A stretch of 64,000 nucleotides of DNA from G963662905 sp963662905 (GTDB lineage: Bacteria > Bacteroidota > Bacteroidia > Bacteroidales > WRLA01), in NCBI GenBank assembly GCA_963662905.2, contig CAXXFD010000002.1, positions 248,001 through 312,000 on the forward strand, in the 5' to 3' direction. The notes below the pieces were generated by a model, which saw only the letters and a program-made list of their open reading frames with translations, made no database searches and was not told where the DNA came from. The first letter of the stretch is position 1. Every line of letters begins with the position of its first letter. The position numbers and the translations under genes are program-made. Below are positions 9,063 through 15,974 of the stretch, one piece after another.

Positions 9063-9942
9063 TGCCACCTCCTTTCGGCAAGCTTAAGGCATCGCCTTTT
9101 CCAAGATTAGCAATCATTTGCATTGCATCCATCTCCATTTTAGAAAAAGCAAACCATTTTTTGCCCAGGTCTTTCAGGCTAGCTCCAATGTGGTAAACGG
9201 TGGTTTCGTCAATAATTAAAAAGCGGTCGTGGGCTTTATCAAACTTCTCCATTTCTATTTTCGGGTGTTGGGCATTATGTTTTTCCAAATCCTGCTTTAA
9301 TGTTTTTGAAATTGTTTTTGTGTAGATTTTTCCGGCTACATTTTTGTTTCTTTTGGTCAAAAGTTGCAAAATCGTTTCGTCCACATAATTGTCAATCAAG
9401 ATAATTGATTTTTTTGCGGTTTTAATCAGGTCTGCAACAAACACATAGGCATCGAAAACCTGCCCATCGTAAAAAATGCCCTGTTTGGGTGGCAATGCCG
9501 TATGTATTTGCACATCAATTTCGTTTACTTTTTTGGTTAATGCCTGCACGTTGTCTTCAATACGATTCATCCGGGTATTTAAGGAGTAGCCTTTTAAAAG
9601 GTACTCCTTTAACACTTTGTTTGCCCATATACGAAATTGAGTACCTTGTTTTGAATTTACCCGATATCCAACTGAAAGAATTACATCAAGATTGTAATAG
9701 TCAATCTCTCTTTTTACTTGTCTTCCCGCTTCAATTTGAACTGTTGCATTTTTTGCAACAGTTGCCTCCATAACGAGTTCCCCAACTTTATAAATATTTC
9801 TTAAATGCCTTGAAATAACGGACTTGTCTCTACCAAAAAGTTGAGCAATTTGATTTAGAGTAAGCCAAACTGTTTCATCTTCAATTTTAACCTCAACTTT
9901 GGTTAATTCGTCCGGCTGATAAATAATTATTTCATTTTTCAT
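9055..9942 (-). CDS. RhuM-family protein with C-terminal PLD-like domain
   Basis: This is a 295-residue protein. Residues 20-115 match the RhuM/KilA-like DNA-binding region (VWLTLNQIAQLFGRDKSVIS, then YYNLDVILSVGYRVNS, then RIWANKVLKEYL). Residues 155-270 resemble a phospholipase-D-like module with an H-x-R-F motif (H238, R240) and D245. Such proteins often sit between hsdM and hsdS in Bacteroidota type I operons; the role is not established, but nucleic-acid binding is likely. A near-palindromic segment encodes EATVAKNATVQ (residues 59-69). The last 14 residues (GDALSLPKGG and on) look low-complexity and may be another small insertion. The stop overlaps hsdS by 8 bp. Confidence 0.88.
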   Translation of the reverse strand: MKNEIIIYQPDELTKVEVKIEDETVWLTLNQIAQLFGRDKSVISRHLRNIYKVGELVMEATVAKNATVQIEAGRQVKREIDYYNLDVILSVGYRVNSKQGTQFRIWANKVLKEYLLKGYSLNTRMNRIEDNVQALTKKVNEIDVQIHTALPPKQGIFYDGQVFDAYVFVADLIKTAKKSIILIDNYVDETILQLLTKRNKNVAGKIYTKTISKTLKQDLEKHNAQHPKIEMEKFDKAHDRFLIIDETTVYHIGASLKDLGKKWFAFSKMEMDAMQMIANLGKGDALSLPKGGGNV

Positions 9943-9943
9943 T

Positions 9944-10123
9944 CTATTTTCCCCTTAATAGCACTGTGTTGAGTGGTTGGTGCAAAAAATGCATCTGCCA
10001 CTTTGATTTGAACTGTTCTGAATTTCCGAACAACTGCTTTTGAACTGTCGCAAAATTTGCGACAGTTGCTTCTCTATCAGGTTCAGCTTCAGAAAAAACC
10101 TTATTAATCTTATACTTATTCAT
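9944..10123 (-). CDS. Small hypothetical protein between hsdM and rhuM (59 aa)
   Basis: This short frame starts with an ATG inside the last codons of hsdM and ends with TAG one base before the RhuM ATG. It encodes MNKYKINKVFSEAEPDREAT, continues through VANFATVQKQLFG and ends LLRGK. The tight coupling on both sides supports translation. Its core is a perfect inverted repeat, AACTGTCGCAAA with TTTGCGACAGTT (about 10043-10067), which gives the peptide ATVANFATVQ. RhuM carries a similar peptide. I do not recognise the family; it may be a residue of a duplicated RhuM-type segment or a small regulator. Confidence 0.5.
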   Translation of the reverse strand: MNKYKINKVFSEAEPDREATVANFATVQKQLFGNSEQFKSKWQMHFLHQPLNTVLLRGK

Positions 10124-11693
10124 CCTTTAATTCTGCCTGTGCATTGCACGCAGACAGGTCAATTTTAGCCAAATTCTCTGTAATCCGTTTATTTAGGATT
10201 GCTTCTTCCTTTAATTGTTGTTCAAATTCAGCTTTTAAGCTTTCAAAGCGTTCAGCAAAATCAAAGTCATCTTCTTCATCAGCCAAACCCACATAACGTC
10301 CGGGTGTAAGAACATAATCAAGTTCTTTTACTTTCTCAATGCTTGCCGAATTACAGAAGCCTTTTACATCTTCGTAATTGCCATCAGGATTTCGCCAGTT
10401 GTGGTAAGTGTTGGCAATAATTTTAATATCTTCTTTCGAAAGTTCACGGGTTCTGCGGTTTATCAAATGCCCCATGTTGCGGGCATCAATAAAAAGTATT
10501 TCGTTGCTGCGGTCACGGTATTTGCTGTTTGTTCTGTCTCGGCTCATAAACCACAACGAAGCCGGAATTTGCGTATTTAAAAACAATTTGGCAGGCAGGT
10601 TTACAATGCAATCAACCAATCTTTCTTCAATCAGGTTTTTTCTTATTTCACCTTCTCCTGAACTTTTGGTAGTCAACGAACCTTTCGCCAACACAAAACC
10701 TGCTTGTCCGGTTGGGGCAAGATGGTAAATGAAATGCTGAATCCATGCGTAATTTGCATTTCCTGTCGGTGGTGTTCCATACTGCCAACGTCCGTCTTTA
10801 CGGAGCAAATCACCACTCCAATCGCTTACATTAAAAGGTGGATTTGCAATAATAAAATCGGTTTTTAAGTCTTTGTGAGCGTTATTTAAAAATGAACCTT
10901 CGTTGTTCCATTTTACCTGTGAACTGTCAATTCCACGGATGGCAAGATTCATTTTTGCCAATCGCCAGGTTGTTTGATTGCTTTCCTGTCCGTAAATGGA
11001 AATATCATTTATTTTTCCTTTATGTCCTTCCACAAACTTTTCAGATTGAACAAACATTCCACCAGAACCACAGCAAGGGTCAAAAACTCGTCCTTTATAA
11101 GGCTCTAACATTTCAACCAGTAATTCAACAACACTTCTTGGCGTGTAGAATTGTCCGCCCTTCTTGCCTTCGGCAAGTGCAAATTCGCCTAAGAAATATT
11201 CGAAAACGTGTCCGAGAATATCAGCACTTCTGGATTTTGCGTCTCCAAGTGCAATGTTTCCAATCAGGTCAATCAATTCTCCTAAGCTTGTTGGGTCAAG
11301 GTTTTGTCGTGCATAAACTTTTGGCAAAACACCTTTCAAAGAAGGATTTTCCTTTTCGATTGCATCCATTGCATCGTCAACAGTTTTTCCAATTGTCGGT
11401 TGTTTTGCTTTTGATAGCAGAAAATTCCAACGTGCATCAGCCGGAACAAAGAATACATTTTCAGCTTTGTATTCGTCTTTGTCTTCGGGGTCAGCTCCTG
11501 CAAAATCTTCTTCTCCGGATTTTAATTTTTCGTAGAGTTCCTCAAAAGCATCAGAGATGTATTTTAAAAATATCAGTCCGAGTACAACATGTTTGTATTC
11601 TGCTGCATCAATGTTTTTTCTCAATTTGTCAGCCGATTTCCAAAGTTGTTTTTCCAATGGTTCGTCTGTTCCGTTTCCGTTCTTTTTTGCCAT
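10116..11693 (-). CDS. hsdM: Type I DNA methyltransferase subunit M
   Basis: HsdM methylates adenine (N6) at the type I recognition site and, with HsdS, forms the methylase. The 525-residue protein has the N-terminal HsdM helical domain (about 10-150). The N6-Mtase domain has SAM motif I (DPCCGSGGMF, 205-214) and the adenine catalytic motif NPPF (284-287). It is the first gene of the operon. The C-terminus ends LAKIDLSACNAQAELKDE, in which LSACNAQAE is encoded by a 27-bp palindromic insert also present in hsdR, so the natural end may be shorter. The ATG of the next small frame overlaps the stop region. The methylase should be intact except for its dependence on the broken HsdS. Confidence 0.96.
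   Translation of the reverse strand: MAKKNGNGTDEPLEKQLWKSADKLRKNIDAAEYKHVVLGLIFLKYISDAFEELYEKLKSGEEDFAGADPEDKDEYKAENVFFVPADARWNFLLSKAKQPTIGKTVDDAMDAIEKENPSLKGVLPKVYARQNLDPTSLGELIDLIGNIALGDAKSRSADILGHVFEYFLGEFALAEGKKGGQFYTPRSVVELLVEMLEPYKGRVFDPCCGSGGMFVQSEKFVEGHKGKINDISIYGQESNQTTWRLAKMNLAIRGIDSSQVKWNNEGSFLNNAHKDLKTDFIIANPPFNVSDWSGDLLRKDGRWQYGTPPTGNANYAWIQHFIYHLAPTGQAGFVLAKGSLTTKSSGEGEIRKNLIEERLVDCIVNLPAKLFLNTQIPASLWFMSRDRTNSKYRDRSNEILFIDARNMGHLINRRTRELSKEDIKIIANTYHNWRNPDGNYEDVKGFCNSASIEKVKELDYVLTPGRYVGLADEEDDFDFAERFESLKAEFEQQLKEEAILNKRITENLAKIDLSACNAQAELKDE
10135..10159. repeat. Palindromic in-frame insert near the 3' end of hsdM
   Basis: The sequence is GCCTGT-GCATTGCACGCAG-ACAGGT. It matches the insert inside hsdR (4094-4118) at 23 of 25 positions. 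It adds nine codons without changing the frame. Two copies in two genes of one operon show that this element moves or is copied, and that insertion into coding DNA is tolerated. Confidence 0.65.
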
Positions 11694-11750
11694 ATATTTT
11701 TATTTCCTTTTAATCATTTTCAAAATTACCTTTTATTCTGTCGTTTCTTC

Positions 11751-11842
11751 CCGTGCGTTGGCTAAAAAAAAAAGCTCTTTTGGTTTTTTAGGGTTTGGCT
11801 TTCGTGTCGGCAAAAACCAAATGTGCTATTTGTGCGTGGGCT
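11751..11842. repeat. 92-bp structured site, right flank of restriction operon
   Basis: The site starts CCGTGCGTTGGCT and ends GCGTGGGCT, as does the site at 1060-1151, and has the same 92-bp length. Its internal hairpin differs: TTTGGTTTTT (11779-11788) pairs with AAAAACCAAA (11812-11821). It lies just upstream of hsdM, so it may also contain the operon promoter region. The two sites are in the same orientation and 10.7 kb apart. Confidence 0.5.
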
Positions 11843-11862
11843 CTCTTTTCAGTATGCCGCAC

Positions 11863-12247
11863 AACTCCCGCATATAAGAACCCCCAATTACCATTACATC
11901 GCCTTTGTGCGAAGCTGGTGTTTGCCTATCAGGCATTATTTCAATAAAATAAGTATGCGTGCATGCCGGTTTCATATACATTTTCTTTGTTTCTCAACAA
12001 ATGTAGATAATATTGTCTAATTTCTAAGGATGCTTTCTGCAAATCTTACATTTTTGCCACGCAAAATATTTTGCTTTGACACACGAATAAGCTGCACTGT
12101 TGGCTTCTTCCCTGCCCGTATCAAAACGAAATGAAGCCTAAACCATACCGCTCGTGAAACGAACATATTTCATAAAAATGCCACGTTCCTGTTGTGCTTG
12201 GCCCATGTGCATTGTAAAATGTACGTAAGCTAAAAACCTTAAAAAAC
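11863..12247. repeat. 385-bp direct repeat, copy 1 (flanks acyltransferase gene)
   Basis: This copy matches 13650-14033 almost base for base, from AACTCCCGCATATAAGAACC to the AAAAAAC run, with a handful of substitutions and small indels. No reading frame in it is conserved or convincing. It includes an imperfect hairpin, GTGCATT with AATGTAC, near its end. The two copies are in the same orientation and enclose the acyltransferase gene, forming a 1,787-bp repeat unit. The nature of the repeat is unknown. Confidence 0.8.
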
Positions 12248-12467
12248 TGCATATTCCGGTCATACTGACCCACCAATCCGGTGATATTGACCCGTCTGAA
12301 AATGGCCTGTTTTACCTCTCCTAAAGGTATTTGGCAGAAAATACCGCAAAAATTGATTCCCCAATATAAATGTAAGCCGGTTTAGTTCAACACAAAGCAC
12401 TACCTGTCCCGCCTGAGGATACCTGACCCGAGCCTTCGGGTTTCCGGCTAGGGCCGGAAAACGTTGC
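12248..12467. other. Intergenic: end remnant of another IS21-type element plus hairpins
   Basis: Two imperfect 19-bp units stand in tandem, ATTCCGGTCATACTGACCC (12253-12271) and AATCCGGTGATATTGACCC (12275-12293). Multiple end repeats of this kind are typical of IS21-family termini, so this is probably a solo IS end left by an old insertion or deletion; no transposase follows. Further right, a perfect hairpin of TTTCCGGC (12441-12448) with GCCGGAAA (12453-12460) lies 8 bp past the acyltransferase stop. Nearby CCTGTCCCGC resembles the small palindrome in hsdR at 3451-3466. Confidence 0.45.
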
Positions 12468-13607
12468 TTAATTGTTATGGCCTGGCCTTGTTAATATTTT
12501 ATCTCTCAGTCTTAGAAATGGTTTTTCTATTATCAAATGTAAGATTAATCCTCCTATCACAGCAATTAAAAGACAAATCCAGAAAGTCCATTGCTCAATG
12601 TTTTCATTACTTAAATTCTTAATCCCAATTTTAGTCAAATGATACAATTGTTTATGCGTTAAATAAATCGCATAGGATAAAGTTGCAATTATTAAGGTAA
12701 ACTTTGTTTTAAACTTGTACAGTATGCAAGTCGGGCTAATTGCAGCAATTACAATTAGTCCATATGCTAGCGAAATCAAAGGGAATCCATAAATCGCAGT
12801 ATTGTATGATATAAAGCTCTCACAAACTTTATAAGCTATCATAAATAATCCAAATCCTAAGAGTAACACCTTATTCCCGTGCTGTATCAGGTATTCTTTA
12901 ATCTTTGGTCTAAAATTAAATACTACTGCTATGCATACGCCTATTATTAATCCATCCATTCGATTATAACTCGGATAATACACTTTCTCAACAAATCCCA
13001 AAAACATTTGTCTACGGTTACCATTATCAATAAATGGTTGCACATGCTCATGCCAGTTATATATCCTGAAAATGAATCCAAGAACTATTAATCCAATTAT
13101 CAAGTATGGAGTACTCTTTTGAAATCCACTTTTAAAAAGTAGAATAATTGAAATTGGAAGCAACAAATAAAATTGCTCTTCAATACATAAAGACCATGCA
13201 TGTGAAAAAGAGTTTTGAGTCTGAGCATCTAATCCAATATTTTGAGTAAATGTTAAAAATCTCCACAATGGTGGCAATCCTGAGCCTTCTCTTAAATCCG
13301 ACAATGAATAATACATAATCAAAACAGCAATGTATGCTGGTATTATTCTAAAGAATCGTTTTAAGTAAAATCGTCTGAAATCAATTCCATTTTTGTCTTT
13401 ATATTCTTTTAGTAATTGAAATCCAATCAAATAACCACTCAGTACGAAAAACAAATCTACTCCTGTCCAACCAATCTGTTTAATCGGTTCTAACCATGAA
13501 GGAATACCTCTACCATAATGAAAAATCATTACAAGTAGGATTGCAATAGCTCTCAAATGGTCTAAACCATGTAATCTATTTGAGTTGTAGTTAAAAATCT
13601 TAATCAT
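12468..13607 (-). CDS. Acyltransferase 3 family membrane protein (OafA/YrhL-like)
   Basis: This is a multi-spanning inner-membrane acyltransferase, usually transferring acetyl or other acyl groups to surface polysaccharides. The 379-residue protein begins with the family signature RLHGLDHLRAIAILLVMIFH, with the conserved His at residue 30. FVLSGYLIGF, RFYLKRFFRIIPAY and HAWSLCIEEQFYLLLP follow, all hallmarks of acyltransferase 3. About ten hydrophobic segments fill the rest. It stands alone between two 384/385-bp direct repeats and is AT-richer than the genes to its right, which suggests acquisition as a cassette. A hairpin at 12441-12460 may end transcription. The acceptor is unknown; O-antigen or capsule is plausible. 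Confidence 0.9.
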   Translation of the reverse strand: MIKIFNYNSNRLHGLDHLRAIAILLVMIFHYGRGIPSWLEPIKQIGWTGVDLFFVLSGYLIGFQLLKEYKDKNGIDFRRFYLKRFFRIIPAYIAVLIMYYSLSDLREGSGLPPLWRFLTFTQNIGLDAQTQNSFSHAWSLCIEEQFYLLLPISIILLFKSGFQKSTPYLIIGLIVLGFIFRIYNWHEHVQPFIDNGNRRQMFLGFVEKVYYPSYNRMDGLIIGVCIAVVFNFRPKIKEYLIQHGNKVLLLGFGLFMIAYKVCESFISYNTAIYGFPLISLAYGLIVIAAISPTCILYKFKTKFTLIIATLSYAIYLTHKQLYHLTKIGIKNLSNENIEQWTFWICLLIAVIGGLILHLIIEKPFLRLRDKILTRPGHNN

Positions 13608-13649
13608 TCAAACTTTCATGTATTGCACTTCTGCTATTGGCTTGGCCAT

Positions 13650-14033
13650 AACTCCCGCATATAAGAACCCCGAATTACCATTACATCGCCTTTGTGCGAA
13701 GCTGGTGTTTGCCTATCAGGCTTTATTTCAACAAAATATGTATGGGTGCATGCCGGTTTCATATACATTTTCTTTGTTTCTCAACAAATGTAGATAATAT
13801 TGTCTAATTTCTAAGGATGCTTTCTGCAAATCTTCCACTTTTTCCACGCAAAGTATTTTGCTTTGACACACGAATAAGCTGCACTGTTGGCTTCTTCCCT
13901 ACCCGATCCGAAACGAAATGAAGCCTAAACCATGCCGCTCGTGAAACGAACATATTTCATAAAAATGCCACGTTCCTGTTGTGCTTGGCCCATGTGCATT
14001 GTAAAATGTACGTAAGCTAAAAACCTAAAAAAC
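13650..14033. repeat. 384-bp direct repeat, copy 2
   Basis: This is the second copy of the 11863-12247 repeat, about 40 bp upstream of the acyltransferase start. Close similarity between the copies, including their non-coding parts, suggests recent duplication or ongoing gene conversion. Recombination between the copies would delete the acyltransferase gene cleanly. Confidence 0.8.
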
Positions 14034-14072
14034 ACTTGAATTTATCTAAAATCGCTTTCGTAGCCGTTTTAT

Positions 14073-14102
14073 TAAACGCTTATAACCGGATATAAGCGTT
14101 TA
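14073..14102. repeat. 12-bp-stem inverted repeat
   Basis: TAAACGCTTATA (14073-14084) pairs perfectly with TATAAGCGTTTA (14091-14102) around the 6-base loop ACCGGA. It is not followed by a T-run, so it is not a typical terminator. It lies in a 910-bp gene-free stretch after the second 384-bp repeat. Confidence 0.55.
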
Positions 14103-14219
14103 TTAAAACAAACAAGCCCACCTGTCTTTGGTAAAAAACCTGATCCGCTCATCATATTCCCGTGTCTTATCTGAACACACAAAAGCAGCTTTCTTTCTAC
14201 AGCTCTTGTTGCCTTGATA

Positions 14220-14266
14220 TTTTCATGCGCATGAAAATTATTTTTTATGCGCATTAAAAATAATTT
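14220..14266. repeat. Two overlapping palindromes sharing ATGCGCAT cores
   Basis: TTTTCATGCGCATGAAAA (14220-14237) is a perfect 18-bp palindrome. It overlaps a second inverted repeat, AAATTATTTTT (14235-14245) with AAAAATAATTT (14256-14266), which encloses another ATGCGCAT. This could be a binding site for a dimeric regulator or a replication or partition type site, but nothing else supports a specific role. Confidence 0.5.
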
Positions 14267-14500
14267 CTACGACTGTGATCATCAATTCAAATACTTGAAG
14301 TAAATCCAGGAAGACCTTAGGAATTATTAAAAGCATGCCGGATTATGGCAATTCTGAATCAGGTGGGTAGAACAGCACAGGCGTGAATGAAAATTAGCAG
14401 ATAATTATTAACAGGTCCGACCCGGTATTTTTATAAGGCAAATATTTACCGGTTTTTCCAGCAATTCCCCTCAAAACCCACATTGTCCCCACAGGGGTTT

Positions 14501-14533
14501 TCGCTATACCATCGCTATACCATCGCTATACCA
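14501..14533. repeat. Three tandem 11-bp repeats
   Basis: The unit TCGCTATACCA is repeated three times head to tail without mismatches. It lies in the same gene-free stretch as the palindromes on either side. Confidence 0.85.
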
Positions 14534-14658
14534 AGTCGCTGCAAATACTTTGCGGGCAGCCGGCTGCTGTGGACTTGCTTCGGGCAGATTTTCTGTAAAT
14601 ATACTTATTGGGTGGTTTCAGAATAACTCAACGGATAACCGGGTTCGTCCTCAAAACT

Positions 14659-14808
14659 ACTCATCGGATGAACGAAACCGGCTGTTAATCACTCATCGGA
14701 TGACTTGGAGTCGACTGTTAACCACTCATCGGATGACTTGGAGTCATCCGATGAGTAGGCAGGCGTTCGTCATCCGATGAGTCGGCAGGCGTTCGTCATC
14801 CGATGAGT
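14659..14808. repeat. Six-copy ACTCATCGGATGA repeat cluster, three direct then three inverted
   Basis: The 13-mer ACTCATCGGATGA occurs forward at 14659, 14691 and 14724 (spacing 32 and 33 bp), then as its complement ending at 14756, 14782 and 14808 (26-bp spacing). The central pair forms a perfect 15-bp stem (14724-14738 with 14742-14756) and a 3-base loop. The last two copies belong to a clean 26-bp tandem repeat (14757-14782, 14783-14808). There are no CRISPR-like spacers of uniform length. No gene overlaps it convincingly. Confidence 0.85.
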
Positions 14809-14943
14809 TACATATCTACTGACTTCTAAAACGATTATTTATTTGCCACATTTAATTCATTTTTACGCCATAAGTGACTGGTTTCAAATCAGAAAGCTTT
14901 CGGAAGAGTAATCCCGAACTTCGGGAAACATTATAGACGAACT

Positions 14944-15481
14944 CTATTTAATCCTAAAAACCCCCTCCAAACGCACATCATCCGAAGCCGCACCCAACAT
15001 TACCTTAAATTCCCCGGCTTCCACTTCCCTTTTCATTTCTTTGTTCCAAAGGCTCAGGTCTTCGGGCTTAAGTGTAAAACTCAGTTCTTTCTCTTCTCCG
15101 GCAGCGAGGACAACACGCCTGAAGCCCTTGAGCTGCATACGGGCAGTGGCAACCGAGCTAAATAGTGCTTGTCCATAATGTCCGATCTCAGCGTTATTCT
15201 TGTTCTGAAACCAAGTCATTTACTAAGGTAAACTCCTTGTTTTCAGCCCTGCGAATGCCTCGACCTCGAACATTCTGAATCAAGCACAGTACTTTATAGA
15301 CAGACACTAAATACATCAATGATATACAGCTGCACGATTTCCGTTCCGGCACGTGCGGAGGTATTGCGTACTTTCATACGGATTTGCTGTTCCTCATCTT
15401 TCCCCATCACCGGCTTTTGGATCTGCATGTCTGAATATTCAAAAGTGCTGTAATTGATTCCATGCCCAAAAGCGAAAAGTG
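14944..15481 (-). pseudogene. Remnant of a GH3 beta-glycosidase (C-terminal part)
   Basis: Two pieces in different frames match the end of a GH3 enzyme. Upstream (about 15481-15300) encodes LFAFGHGINYSTFEYSD, then the Fn3-like strand RNTSARAGTEIVQLYI. Downstream (15219-14944) encodes SSVATARMQLKGFRRVVL and the terminal VMLGAASDDVRLEGVFRIK. These are normally continuous; here about 80 bp of unrelated or shifted sequence with stops lies between them. The catalytic domain is absent, the upstream side being replaced by an S74-type fragment on the other strand. The intact GH3 gene at 17302-19449 is not its direct continuation. Confidence 0.8.
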
Positions 15482-15930
15482 CCTTATTGCCCAGGAAGTC
15501 GAAAAAATTCTACCCGAAGCCGTTACCATCAGCAGCAATTTCATCACCAATATTTTTACGCTGGCTTCCGGCATTGAAAAACAAGACGAAAACATTCTGA
15601 TCCGAACCCCTGTTGAGCACGGTTTAGAGGCAGAAGATATGGTCAAGCTTATAAGCCATACAGGACAAAGCGAGATAAAGGTTTTGGAAGTTAATTCAGC
15701 AAGCAGCTTTTTGGTGAAACTCGACTATATGCCCGAACGCATTTTCGTTTTCGGAAAAAAAGTTGATGATTTCCGCGCCATAGATTACGACTACATATTC
15801 TCAACAGGTATTGGCGCCATACAGGAACTGAGCAAAAAAAAACCGCAATCTGGAAAAGAAAAACAAAGAACTTGAAGAACGCATCAGCAGATTGGAAAGC
15901 ATTGTGATAAAGTATTCATCTGCTGAGTAG
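15482..15930 (+). pseudogene. Remnant of an S74-type tail-fibre/chaperone domain protein
   Basis: The fragment begins LIAQEVEKILPEAV, the hallmark of the intramolecular chaperone (peptidase S74) domain. It continues to DFRAIDYDYIFSTGIGAIQEL and, after a one-base shift in a run of nine A (15834-15842), reads a normal coiled-coil end (NKELEERISRLES) to the TAG at 15930. In uninterrupted proteins this domain trims and trimerises a long surface fibre. The fibre part is missing, with GH3 sequence on the opposite strand directly at the junction. An ATG at 15462 exists, but it lies in the GH3-derived part. Confidence 0.75.
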
Positions 15931-15974
15931 AGAAGACCCCCAGCTAGGACAAAAAACTGTTTAAAAGAAAAAAA

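Noticed and set aside
10892..11713. Long frame antisense to hsdM
   Set aside because: It mirrors hsdM codons; Leu/Gln/His-rich composition is typical of a shadow frame.
1060..11842. Calling the 92-bp sites integron attC sites
   Set aside because: Shape fits, but GTTRRRY/RYYYAAC cores are not evident and no integrase is in the window; kept as structured sites only.
14659..14808. Possible CRISPR array
   Set aside because: Repeat is only 13 bp, orientation flips midway, and intervening sequences are themselves repeated; no cas genes.
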